Shown one piece after another: positions 1 to 10,074 of a stretch of 64,000 nucleotides of DNA. The stretch is taken from positions 2,542,001 through 2,606,000 of the forward strand of contig JAOWBW010000025.1 of the NCBI GenBank assembly GCA_026119855.1, written 5' to 3'. The notes beneath the pieces are model-generated. The model was not told where the DNA came from. It did no database searches and saw nothing but the letters and a program-made list of their open reading frames with translations. A program made the translations under genes and the position numbers. The DNA comes from Campanula takesimana (taxonomy: Eukaryota > Streptophyta > Magnoliopsida > Asterales > Campanulaceae). Within the stretch, counting starts at the first letter, position 1. Every line of letters starts with the position of its first letter.

Positions 1-1
1 G

Positions 2-1214
2 AAGAGCGCGTTTCTAAATGGTGAACTCCAAGAACAAGTCTACGTTGCTCAACCACCTGGGTTTGAAGATTCACAATTTCCAAATCATGTGTACAAACTC
101 CAGAAAGCTTTGTATGGACTCAAACAAGCACCAAGATCATGGTACGATATACTATCAAAGTTTCTCATTGAAAAAGGCTTCACTCGCGGTAAAATCGATA
201 CAACTCTTTTCATTGCCAAGCATAATGGTCATAAATTACTTGTTCAAATTTATGTTGATGATATTATATTTGGTTCTACTAATGAATTGTTGTGCAAGTA
301 CTTTGAGAAACTAATGAAGAGCAAGTTTGAAATGAGCATGATGGGAGAACTCACATTCTTCCTCGGGCTTCAAATCAAGCAAATGAGTGAAGGCATATTC
401 ATCAATCAATCCAAATACACAAAGGACTTAATCAAGAAATTTGGACTTGAGAACGCCAAAGCATACGATACTCCAATGGCTACCGGCAACAAACTTGACA
501 AAGATTTAAAAGGTAAACGTGTTGATCAAACGCTCTATCGAGGTATGATTGGCCCACTCCTTTATCTTACTGCTAGTAGGCCTGATATTATGTTTAGTGT
601 TTGTGTTTGCGCTCGTTATCAATCTGACCCTAGAGAAGCGCACTTAATTGCTGTGAAACGTATTATAAGATATTTTTCCGGTACTGTTAACCTTGGACTT
701 TGGTACACCAAAGATTCGAACTTTAAACTTGTAGGTTATTCAGATGCGGATTATGCAGCGTGCACAATTGATAGGAAAAGCACAAGTGGCACTTGTCATT
801 TCCTCGGATATCGACTTGTGTCATGGGCGAGTAAGAAACAAGCTTCAGTATAAGAAACAAGCTTCAGTATCTGTCTCAACCACCGAAGCCGAATATATCA
901 CTGCGGGAAGTTGTTGCTGTCAAATACTATGGATGAAGCAGCAATTGGTTGACTATGATATCATTAAAGAAAATTGTCCCATCTACTGCGACAACACTTC
1001 AACAATTGCGGTTTCTGAAAATCCTGTCATGCACTCCAAGACCAAACACATCGACATCAAATATCACTTCCTCAAAGACCACGTGGAGAAAGGAAATATA
1101 CATTTGGAACACGTGGGAACCGACTATCAAATCGCCGATATTTTAACGAAAGCACTTGACGCGAAACGGTTCATATTTTTGAGAGGTGAAATGGGTATGC
1201 TTGAACTCAACTAA
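2..1214 (+). pseudogene. Copia pol, RT C-terminal part and RNase H, frameshifted
   Basis: The reading frame is open from base 2. It gives FLNGELQEQVYVAQPPGFE, then YGLKQAPRSWY, the RT catalytic YVDD (in QIYVDDIIFG), SRPDIMFSV, and the RNase H stretch GYSDADYAACTIDRKSTSGT. At 832-869 a 19-bp tandem duplication shifts the frame and brings in a stop at 851. Coding resumes in another frame with STTEAEYITA, then YCDNTSTIA, HSKTKHIDIKYHFLKDHVEKG and ADILTKAL, and ends at 1214. In the family these domains copy the element's RNA and degrade the template strand. Without the duplication the frame would read through, so the break looks recent. Confidence 0.9.
832..869 (+). repeat. 19-bp perfect tandem duplication in RNase H
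   Basis: The unit TAAGAAACAAGCTTCAGTA occurs twice back to back, at 832-850 and 851-869. Nineteen is not a multiple of three, so the second copy shifts the frame, and its first codon is a TAA stop. Confidence 0.95.
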
Positions 1215-1321
1215 AATTCAATACAGTTTTGTCAATACTAATAATTTTATGTTTTTTTGAGTTACATGAGCATATTAGGTATTAAAAGAGATAGATCAAT
1301 TTCAAAGTTTCAAGGAAACTA

Positions 1322-1478
1322 AGCGCCTGAGTATGCGCCCCTCTGTCTGCGCGCCTAATTCACATTTCTGCGCGCTCTACTCTTTTATGCGCGCCTAGCA
1401 TCCAATGCGCGCTCAAAGCCTTATGCGCCCTATTATTCATGCGCGCCTATAAGTGTTATGCGCCTCCCATGCGCGCAG
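1322..1478 (+). repeat. Cluster of GCGC-core motifs (ATGCGCSCCT type)
   Basis: About ten copies of a short motif with core GCGCC or GCGCGCC, mostly preceded by AT, are spaced roughly 10-20 bp apart in otherwise AT-rich non-coding DNA after pol. The same core recurs in the intron (2770-3140), in the downstream gene and in the LTR (6223-6351). Confidence 0.85.
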
Positions 1479-1984
1479 TCAATATTACGGCTCAATCAAT
1501 GCTCAAAATTTATTATTTCAATGATTGAACGTATTCAATTTTTCACAAGTACCAGGTATGATTGTTCTTATTTATTATAGGAATCTTTGTCTTTTGACAT
1601 TCCATTAATTGTTCAAGGGTACTTGTGCAATTAATTTTCCCCTCATTTTACGTTTTTCGAAAAACTTTATTTTCTGGGGATTTATTTCTTGCACCCCAAA
1701 CTTACACCGAAACAAATGTTTTTGGGGTTTGTGCAAAAATTAGTCAAAATTGCTCATACACTATATGTGAAAGTGGAGCAGTTTTTCTTATACCCAAAAT
1801 GTCACATCATGACATCTTTGTGTCTTTCAGCATTAAATAGCCATCATCTCCAAAAATCCCTCATTAATGCTTTGTCCTTTTAGCCATAATGAGCCGAAAA
1901 TTATTTCCCCTCATTAATGCCCATCCTTTCAACTTCTCATCTTTTTAAAATTTTAACCCTATTATTTCTTTATTTGTGCAATAC

Positions 1985-2132
1985 TTTTTCCCTAACCTAT
2001 ATAATCCCTTCCCCTCCTTCTTTTAATCATCACCTCTCCGCCTCCCTCTACTCTCTCTCACAGTTTCTCTCTCTTTCTATCTCTCTATTTTTTTCATCAT
2101 TTTCTTCTTCTTTTGTTCTTCTATATATATTT
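1985..2132 (+). promoter_or_regulatory. Putative internal promoter and leader of the Sirevirus extra gene
   Basis: A TATA-like CTATATAATCC (about 1998-2008) is followed by a pyrimidine-rich stretch full of CTCTC repeats that runs to the ATG at 2133. This layout (TATA, Y-patch, pyrimidine-rich leader) resembles a plant Pol II promoter and 5' UTR. It would let the extra gene be transcribed separately from pol. That use is inferred; no transcript evidence is available here. Confidence 0.5.
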
Positions 2133-5100
2133 ATGGGTCCTAAGAGATCAACAAAGACAACCCAAGACGAAATGGTATGAATTCTCAACCCTTAAACTCC
2201 CTAATTTTCTGAAATTTTTTTCCTTTCGTCATTTTTTTCTCTGGGTTCGTATCTTTTTTAACCCGAAAACCTTTTTCTCTTGTTTAATCTTGCATCGGTG
2301 CTCCGTTTTCAAAATCGTTTGTTAGGTTATGTTCGATTTGAGTTTTAGATTCTTTATATCTAATCTTTTCAACAATCAATGCATTATATTTTGCGAATCT
2401 GAAAATCTTAGATTTTTGACTTTTCGAATTTTCGGATTTTTGAATCCATTTTCTGGATTTGTTGTTAAGTTTTACTTGTTTTGATTTACATATTTGTGAT
2501 CCTTGTCTTCTTGCGGTCATTTTAATATGTTATATGCTTGATTTGGTGAAGTTTCACGAATTATGTGTTCTTGGTGTTCTTGATGTTCTTCAAGCACTCA
2601 AGCATGTTCTTCGTGTTCTTCGTTATTTTTGCATGACTTGGGTTTCAAAATTTTCAAAACTTGTTTTTCAAAACTTTCATATTTTGATTCTTAAAACTTA
2701 CATATGCATGTTTGATATGTGTTTGTGTGTTTTCGTGTGTTTTTATACTTAGTATGAATTTTACATAAATATGCGCCTGAGTGTTGATTTATGCGCCTAG
2801 TCGGTTATGCGCCCTATAACTTTATGCGCCTTACTTAATTCATGCGCCTAATAATTGTATGCGCCCTATGCAAATACAAATGTTATGCGCCTCAATCAAC
2901 TCATGCGCCTAGAGACATTATGCACCTAATCATTTTATGCGCCTAAATTTTACTTAGTCAAATTCTTATGTTTAATTTTTACTTAGTATATTTCATAGAA
3001 CCATATTATGCGCCTCGTATTTATATGCGCCTACAACATATATGCGCCTAATAATAGTATACGCATGCTATTTCTTATGCGCCTATATATTGTCCTGCGC
3101 CTATTCTATACTTAGCTCATTTTATGATTCTATGCGCCTTATACACTCCTAACTTAAGTCATTGTTATGTTTCAGGATCCTGCTAATTTCAGACCCGGTG
3201 AGACGATAAATCTTGCTGAGCTTTCACTTGATCCAATGGGGCTTGAAATTCTCTCAACCCTTCACACCGCTGGACTCACTCCTCTTTTCACGCTAGATCA
3301 ACCTTTCTACTCTCCGCTCCTCGTTGATGAATTCTTCTCAACAGCAGCTCTAGTTGAGACTCCAGCAGATGGATTCGTGCGCTACCGGATATGCGCCACA
3401 GTTCAGAATATTCCTATCACTATCTCTACGGGCACAATCAAGAATATAGTGAGTTTTAGCACTACTGGTCCTCAGGGTGTTTCTGGTCAACCGAACTCTT
3501 ACTCAGTTGCAGATCAGAATGCAGTGGCGCACACTTATCTCAAAGTCCCTACTCTTCTGAATAACATAAAAAATGTTGAGATAAAGGATGGTGGTGATTT
3601 GCTCGCTCATATAGCGCATCTGGTTGATACTTCTATTGTATTCAAAACCGGCAATGTGAATAGATTCACCGTGGAGCAGTGGGAATATACTGCTGCCATC
3701 ATGGGAAAAACCAGATTAAATTGGCCTCAGATTTTGTTCAAAACTTTATCTGACCAAATCGATAAGTATAACAAGAACAAGTCTGAAGGGAAGACGAAGT
3801 TCAAAACTCACTGCAGAATACTCACGAAGATATTTCTCACTTATCCTGCTCTTGCTACTTTCCTCGCTCAGAACCCAGCTTATCAAACCACTGAAGTTCC
3901 AGTTTTTGGGAAAGACAACCTTGTCTTGAAAAGGCGCAAGAAGCGCATGGCAAAGTGCGCGCCTAGGGTAAAGGGTGCTCAGTTGGTTGATGAAGCCACT
4001 GAATCAGATGAGGATGCAGATGGCGCAAAAACTGAAGCAGTACCTCGCGCAGAACCAACAAATGTTCCAGGCGCAGAAAAAGGTAAAGGAAAAAGGGTTG
4101 CAGAAGGAACAAGCAAACCCCTTAAGCGCCCAAGAGTTGATACTGAAGAAGAGAAGGAACTGAAGCGCGCAAAAGAAGCCAGTAGACTGGAAGCGCAGAA
4201 GAAAAGGGATGAAGAATACAAGTTAAAACAGGCTGCTGACTTATCCAAGTCTGAAAGGCGCAAAGGTGCAGGGTCTAGCGCTGATGTACGCGCGCCTGCC
4301 ACTAATGCGCCTCCTACTGTTCAAGCGCCTATCAACACTCCTGCTAATCTATCTTCTGAACGTCAAAGTCTTAAAGACCAAATATCCGCTGATTTATTTG
4401 GTGAATTTAGTGAAGATACAGCTCAGGGGGAGCCAGATCCTTTAAGGCGCAAATCACTGTCTGCTCCCCCTACTATTTCAGTGGAGCCTACTTCAAGTGA
4501 TGAATATCTGTCTTCTCCTCGCGCTCCTACTCAATCATATCCTGCGCCTCGTACTTCTTATGCGCCTCCTCCTACCACTCCTGATATGAGTGTTGTTATT
4601 TCTCTGCTACAGCAACTCCAGCAAGGCCAAGCTCAAATGAACTCACAATTAGAGCTTCATACTTCCATGCTTACTCAGCAAGCTGATGAGATTGCTGCCA
4701 TTAAGGGGGAGATGGCGCGCATAGACGCAAATATCAAGGACAAACATTTCCTGACTCCTCAATAATGGAATGACGCTATTGATCAAATGAATGAACTTTT
4801 CAAAGGCACTCTTGCCTCCCTTCATGAGCGCATAGATGGTGGCATCAAACTCACTGATGGCCAAGATTTCATTAATGCTATAAGGGAGGTAGAGTTGAAC
4901 ATAGCGGGTGATATAAGGAAGTTGTTTGAAATGGTGGCTGGAGATAACCAAAAATTGCTGAGTGTTTTTGATAAACTCAAGAAAGTTAAGGATGAGCTAG
5001 AAATCCTGGGTTTAACTGTGTATGGTGCTGATCCTGGCGCAGAACCCAAAGCTTCTGAAACTCATGCGCCTCCAGCCTCTGAAACTCCTGCGCCCTCTTC

Positions 5101-5494
5101 CAGCTCTGCTCCTGGCACGCATATAGACATCAATTCTCTGCTTTCAAAGATTGAAGTCTTGAAGGAATTAGTTGTCACTCACTTCAATGCCGCGCATTCC
5201 AGTGCAGACAGGCGCGCAGATAGAGTTTCCGCTGATATACTTACTGCTCAAGCTGCTGTTGAAGCTAACTTTCAAGCCTTCACTGAAAACTTTTCACAAC
5301 AGCAGTCTATCACTCAGCGCACCATTGATGAGTATCAAAACATCAATGTGAGTCATTTGCGCTATATCAGAGATGGTGTCACAGATACTCACAGTGTAGT
5401 AAACCGTTGTCATCAACTTTCCAAGCAAATCCAGCGCTCCGTCTCAGAAATTGAAGAAGGATTGAAGGATGAAGATGCGCCTCAAAATCCTTAG
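2133..5494 (+). CDS. Sirevirus extra (env-position) gene, probably spliced, one in-frame stop
   Basis: The extra gene lies between pol and the 3' LTR. Proposed exon 1 is 2133-2174 (MGPKRSTKTTQDEM), with donor ATG|GTATGA. The intron is 2175-3175. The acceptor is TTTCAG|GATCC, and exon 2 runs 3176-5494 in matching phase. The alternative is an unspliced start at 3167. An in-frame TAA at 4763-4765 splits an otherwise open frame of about 790 codons. Residues 1-270 form a globular part resembling, from memory, the putative plant transposon protein domain found in retrotransposon accessory ORFs. Next come a Lys/Glu-rich stretch, a Pro/Ala/Ser-rich stretch and helical, coiled-coil-like segments on both sides of the stop. 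I see no signal peptide or membrane helix, so an envelope role is not supported. Alanine GCG/GCGC codons are unusually common. Function unknown. Confidence 0.6.
2770..3140 (+). repeat. Array of about 16 TATGCGCCT motifs inside the proposed intron
   Basis: The octamer ATGCGCCT, usually preceded by T or C, and its variants (ATGCGCCC, ATGCACCT) recur every 15-40 bp with unrelated AT-rich spacers. Because the spacers differ while the core is kept, this is a dispersed-motif array rather than a simple tandem satellite. It fills the 3' part of the proposed intron, up to about 35 bp before the acceptor. Confidence 0.9.
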
Positions 5495-6001
5495 TTTTTC
5501 TTTGTTTGTAAGTTGTTAGAACTTTTTGTGATTAGAAACCTATTAGTGATTTAGTGCTTACATGTTTTAGCACCTCTTTTGATTTTGTTCTGTTCAATAC
5601 TTGTAATCTGTAACTCCTACATCCCAAGTATTAATGAGAACAAAGCATCACGTTTATCTCAAACCTTGTTCACTCAAATTACTTGTTTGTAGAACAATGA
5701 ATGTTTTGTTTAAAATCATATGCATTACATTTGAACTGCTTCATATTTTATGCATTGAGTTTAAATTTTGTTTAAACACACTTCAAAACTGAAACTCATA
5801 TCATTTTGAATGTGTTATAAACTGTTGTTTCTATCTTTCCATTTGTAATGTTTTATCCTTATTGGAATAGATTAGAAATCTATATCTTGGACTAGTGTGT
5901 GCATTAACTTGAGACATGATTTACCAATATCAATTCTTTGGGCATGTTTTTATCAAGTATAATGTTTGTCCTTGATAGAGTAGGTAATGGCATCAATCAA
6001 A
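5495..6001 (+). other. 3' untranslated region of the Sirevirus internal domain
   Basis: AT-rich non-coding DNA separates the extra gene from the purine tract. The last 130 bp are closely similar to a second Sirevirus fragment at about 23040-23190, including GGTAATGGCATCAATCAAATAGGGGGAG. I see no gene here. Confidence 0.7.
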
Positions 6002-6012
6002 TAGGGGGAGAT
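6002..6012 (+). other. Polypurine tract
   Basis: TAGGGGGAGAT lies immediately before the LTR start TGTTGGG. It is the expected primer site for plus-strand synthesis. Confidence 0.8.
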
Positions 6013-6222
6013 TGTTGGGTATGCCCACTTATATCTCAGTTTCAATGTAATAGGATTGATTAGATTTGATTGATCCATCACCTAAGTTTTATTTCATGGA
6101 CTTTAGACCCACATGTAAGAAGTATTTATACTTCATTTTTTAGGTTGTCCATTGTAATAGAATAGGCTTAGGAATAGGGCAAGAAGATCAAGATTCATGA
6201 TATATCACAAGTTCAGTCAAGT

Positions 6223-6351
6223 CATGCGCCCCTTCATGCCATGCGCCATGCGCCCTTCAGAGCGCGCGCATATGGTCTCGCGCCTCAAAGATCCATGCGC
6301 TTTGTTATGCGCCTCAAATGGCCCATGCGCTCTAATGGCTCAACGCGCCTC
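6223..6351 (+). repeat. GCGC-motif cluster upstream of the LTR TATA box
   Basis: Nine ATGCGCC, CGCGCCT or ATGCGCT motifs fall in 130 bp, about 160-290 bp upstream of the TATA box at 6511. The core is the one repeated in the element's intron and spacer. Confidence 0.85.
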
Positions 6352-6510
6352 ATCATTGTTGATTTAACACTCAGTGATTTAATGAATGCATGAAGACTTG
6401 AAGAAGATTCAAACTACGCAAATGATCAAACGGTGGTTAAATAACACGTATGCACCCGCATCTAAGGACATCTGTCCATAACGGTCATATTTGTGTTATG
6501 TGTCTAACGG

Positions 6511-6620
6511 CTATAAAAGGACACGTGCTCCACTCAATGAGCGACAGCACATCCGTCCTTTTCTCTGACTCACCAAGGATTTCCAACGGCTAGTTTTTGG
6601 GGCTCTACTATAAATACCCC
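6511..6620 (+). promoter_or_regulatory. LTR core promoter region (two TATA-like boxes)
   Basis: GGCTATAAAAGGACACGTG at about 6509 and TACTATAAATACCCCA at about 6607 are both good plant TATA boxes. The first is followed by CACGTG, a G-box core. Confidence 0.55.
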
Positions 6621-6622
6621 AT

Positions 6623-7559
6623 TGTTGGGTTTCCAAGTAACATGCGCAGCGGAATATAGCAATTAAAATTTTAAGAAACCCAAGCCATGGATCCGTTCAT
6701 ACGATTAAATCAAATACAACATAATGAATAAAGGAAAAACTAACCCTTGATGACTATCAAAGTTTTCTTTGGTCTTGGTGGAGAAACTTGAAGCTTTATC
6801 ACGGACAAAATCACGAACTTTGTAGATGATAAAATTCACCCTCTAGCGGTGTCCACACTTCGAACGAATATCAAGAGGCTCCTTGATCTTGGTTGCTAGA
6901 CCAATAATTATGAAACACACTTTCACAATTTAATAAAGAACTATATGGAATTTATTTGTGAATTATTTTGTTCCTCAATCAAGGATGTCTTAGAACAAAA
7001 TAAAATCTCTCTCAAACTCTTTGAGACTCACAAAAGCACTAGTAAGGATGGTCTGGCCGAATTGGGGTTTTTATACACAATTAAGACCTATTCTAAATAG
7101 GTAACTTGTGCCAAAAACCTTTCCTAATCGAATTAGGAATTTTTCTGCCGCCAGACCGAGCGCCCGCCTGGTCCAACCCAGGCGCCCGCTTATTTGACCA
7201 GAAGGTCCAGATCTTTTCAGAATTCATTCAAGCGCCCGCTTGGTCCAACCCAAGCGCCCGCTTGGTTGACCAGGAAGCCCAGAATTTTTCCAGAAATTCC
7301 TTTGAGGTCCTTCGACCCTAAATTCCAATATAGTCCTCTTATTTAAAATTCGTTCTTATTGTGTGTGACCCTCTAGGATTATACTAAGTTGGCAATGGGC
7401 TCAAACATGATCCCATAAGATATGATTAGGTTCTAGCAAACCGTCATACCTACCCAAATAGTATAACTAGATACAAGTTCGCATTCCTTTAGAATATGTC
7501 ATAATCCCTTTGTCCACGATGTCATTGAACACAAGTCATGGTCAAACAGTCAACTTGTC
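6623..7559 (-). repeat. Copia A 3' LTR, truncated
   Basis: Matches 15439-16374 almost base for base, from TGTTGGGTTTCC to CAACTTGTC. The remaining 575 bp of the LTR (counterpart of 16375-16948) are absent. It contains four GCGCCCGC motifs at 7150-7272. Confidence 0.9.
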
Positions 7560-7840
7560 AACACCCGTACGCTCCTCAAATGTACGGGCCGCCACAGACT
7601 GTCCCCGTCGGGATGCCTCCTATGACTACTCATCAACAAGGGGTGTCGGTACCTAAATCACCCTCAAAGACAGTTCGTGAAAGGAAGGACGAGCGTGAAT
7701 TCGACGACTTAGGTATGCCGTTAGCCAAACTCTTCAAAAGTCTAGTTCAAGCCGGCAAGTTGTCTCCTTTGATCAACTATGAACCAAGTAGGGTAAAGCA
7801 ATGCTTGGATCCCTCCAAACACTGCCAATACCATTTGCAA
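7560..7840 (+). pseudogene. Gypsy gag fragment (upstream part)
   Basis: The plus-strand frame from about 7560 reads HPYAPQMYGPPQ, EREFDDLGMPLAKLFKSLV, GKLSPLINYEPS and DPSKHCQYH. Proline-rich sequence followed by a (D)LGMPLSKLF-like segment and CxYH before a zinc-knuckle-like HDTEDC region is typical of Gypsy (Tat/Ogre or Athila group) gag. The matching continuation, GHDTEDC, appears only at about 9493. The gag is therefore split by about 1.65 kb of other sequence. Not functional. Confidence 0.6.
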
Positions 7841-9479
7841 TGGAAATCCTCGTTTGAAGTCCTTCAATCATCAATGACAATGAGAAGTTTTTGAAGTGAA
7901 AAATGCGTGCTATGATATTGCATACTTGTGAAAATCTTTTGCAGGTGTCCAAATCTAATCCCATGCAGGTACCCCATCGCAAGAAGGGTCATCTCCAACA
8001 AATCGTCTGTCAAACAAAATGTGTTTTTCGAGTTTTTCGCAAACTCGAACTACGTAAGGTCTGATTCCCGAAAGAGATACGTAGGCAGCCTGTCACCTCA
8101 GGTCCGACCACAACTACATCGAAATGCTGAAAAGGGGAGCTTGACCATAAACGCATCAAAATGTTCCAAAAGTAGCTTGTCCACACACGCAGAAACTCGA
8201 GGTGGCCTCCCGTCAAATCCAAAAAGGTTCGGACATGAAAGCATGGTAATTGGATTGCTCTCCTCAAGTCAAGAATCAAAAATCTCATCACACAACAACT
8301 ACAAATCCAAAAGATCCAGGCATGGCAGCAGCTTGCAGCGTATCCTTGATTTATCAAATATAATTGTGTGTTGAATTTTAGATCATCTTGTTACTATCAC
8401 GCCATTATCATGTCATGTCATATACGGTGTTTCACCCATCATCCCCAGCATGTAATTTTCACATCCACATACTTATCATGCTAGCATCACAATTGCATCC
8501 ACGATCACGTCGAATCCAAATCATATTCTTTAGTGAAAAACGTGATTTTACAAAAGCGAAAGAAACTTGTGCACTTAGGTCATGATCAAACATAACTGAC
8601 ACTAGCACAAATGATTCTGTGGTTTGCAAATGTTTCTTGATTGAACAGGTGCGCCCCAAAGCTTATCAACTCCATTCTGGCCTAATGGTGTTCCACTGTA
8701 AGGCGAGGCTCAGATCTCATCACGAAGCAATCTCAAAAGCTAAGGAATCGACCTGCAGCTTATCCTTGAATCTCTTTTCACGATACTTCTCTTAATTGTT
8801 AGAGTATCCTGAGTCTTACTATTTGGTTCATCTCCGGTGCTTTTCGGATTTATCCGAATCTGACCCTCGACAATTTGGTTACCCCTCGGTGCTTTTCGGA
8901 TTTATCCGAATCTGACCCTCGACAATTTGGTTACCCCTCGGTCCTTTTCGGATTTATCCGAATTTGACCCTCGAATGCTTGGTTACCCTGGTCTGTTCGG
9001 TCACCCCGAATTTGACCCCCCCTCGAAATGTTTGGTTACTTTCTGGTCCGCTCGAGTGCTCGGGTTGTACCTCCCTCAGAACTATGCCCCGACTTGATTC
9101 CCGCGAGGGATACGTAGGCAGCTCGATAACAAGAGTTTCAGTCGGACGATCTATCGAATTTGTGTTACCTCGACCCCGGCTCAGAGATGTATGTGATCTC
9201 ACCAACCCATAAGCCGTTCACCCATTCCAACCCCCAGCAAAGAGAATTCGGTTTCTCAATGCATCCCCAGCATCCATCCGAACTACGATTGGTCTGATTC
9301 TCGCAAGAGATACGTAGGAAACTTGGGAACCCAGGTTCGACCATACTTGTTTCTTGCTTGCTTGAGTAGAACTACGGAGGCTTGATTCCCGCAAGGGATA
9401 CGTAGGAAGCCCTACTTTGGGCCCAACCGTTAAACCCTAGACGAGATCGGTTGTCTATATTGGATCGTCGAATCCCCTT
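7841..9479 (+). other. Non-coding insert with repeated GGGATACGTAGG modules
   Basis: This segment separates the two gag pieces. It carries four diverged copies of a module containing GATTCCCGCAAGGGATACGT followed by AGG (about 8060, 9099, 9298 and 9389), usually after GAACTACG or a similar sequence and followed by a GGTTCGACC-like string. It also holds the 52-bp tandem repeat at 8835-8990. I see no intact reading frame. It is probably LTR or leader DNA of a Tat/Ogre-like Gypsy; that assignment is tentative. Confidence 0.45.
8835..8990 (+). repeat. 52-bp tandem repeat, about three units
   Basis: The unit contains GTGCTTTTCGGATTTATCCG, then AATCTGACCCTCGACAATTTGG and TTACCCCT. Units one and two are nearly identical and unit three is diverged (GTCCTTTTCGG, AATTTGACCC). 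Each unit contains the inverted repeat TCGGATTTATCCGA. Confidence 0.85.
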
Positions 9480-9612
9480 TACCAGTACATTGGGCATGAC
9501 ACCGAAGATTGCGTCCAATTGAGGAGAAAGATTCAAAGCCTCATTGACAGCGGAGCCATCACCCGCCAACGGAATACATGGGCATGGGCAAAAGAGGAAA
9601 CTGGGCCTACCT
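9480..9612 (+). pseudogene. Gypsy gag fragment (HDTEDC region)
   Basis: The plus frame reads GHDTEDCVQLRRKIQSLIDSGAI, cut here as HDTEDCVQLRRKIQ and LIDSGAI. This is the segment that normally follows SKHCQYH in the fragment ending at 7840. About 450 bp of non-coding DNA (9613-10074) then lead to the Copia pol end. Confidence 0.6.
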
Positions 9613-10074
9613 CTTTAAATAAAAGAAAAGAAAAGGGTCATTCAGTCTTCGTAGGTTCTAGAGTGTCCTTAGTCAAAAGTCCACCTTGGACGATTTTTGT
9701 TTCTTTAAGTAAAAGTCCACCCCGGACTAGTCAGTTTAAATCTTTTAGTTCCAATAAAAAGGTCTTTATTTCTTTTCTTTTCTCTCTAGACTTGAGACAT
9801 AAGCTTACATATATCAATTTCATGAAAATTGTCTTATTCACCATTTTCGCTTGATTGCTATATCTTTATATGATGAATTAATCTTAATCTTACTCATTAA
9901 TGACGACTCATTAAAAGGTAAATGGACCCACAAACCATTCACATAACTAAGTAAACGATTAATCTCAAAATAACAAATGCTTCGATCAATTGGGATGAAC
10001 GAATCACTTTCCCTTCTCTCTACATTCTACCCCCATGCACTCTCTCTATACACTCACCCCTTATACACACTTCA
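9613..10074. other. Unclassified spacer in the rearranged Copia A 3' region
   Basis: Contains two copies of an AGTCCACC(T/C)(T/C)GGAC segment (about 9678 and 9714). The rest is AT- or pyrimidine-rich DNA with no coding potential I can support. It joins the truncated Copia RNase H at about 10075. Confidence 0.4.

Larger units (their letters stand above)
1..6622 (+). mobile_element. Sirevirus-type Ty1/Copia element, 3' portion up to a nested insertion
   Basis: The window opens inside the pol gene of a Copia element. In order it carries reverse transcriptase and RNase H, a long spacer, an extra gene downstream of pol, a purine tract (about 6002-6012) and a 3' LTR starting TGTTGGG at 6013. An extra gene between pol and the 3' LTR, together with the RT motif QIYVDDIIFGST, points to the Sirevirus lineage. 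The LTR is interrupted at 6622 by another Copia and resumes at 16954, ending CCAACA at 17756. The 5' part lies outside the window. Pol carries a frameshift, so the copy is not autonomous. Confidence 0.85.
6013..6622 (+). repeat. Sirevirus 3' LTR, first part
   Basis: The LTR begins TGTTGGGTATGC right after the purine tract. It contains a GCGC motif cluster (6223-6351) and two TATA-like boxes, CTATAAAAGG (6511-6520) and CTATAAATACCCC (about 6609-6620). It is cut at 6622 by the Copia insertion, and the target sequence CCCAT (6618-6622) is repeated at 16949-16953. With the second part the LTR is about 1.41 kb. Confidence 0.85.

Noticed and set aside
2770..3140. CRISPR-like array (regular short repeats)
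   Set aside because: Repeats are only 8-9 bp with irregular spacers in a plant retrotransposon; no CRISPR feature fits.
3979..4302. 107-codon minus-strand frame opposite the Sirevirus extra gene
   Set aside because: It mirrors the low-complexity Lys/Glu and Ala/Pro-rich plus-strand coding region and has no recognisable domain.
3167..5494. Calling the extra gene a true retroviral envelope
   Set aside because: No signal peptide, transmembrane helix or fusion-like segment is visible; only its position is env-like.
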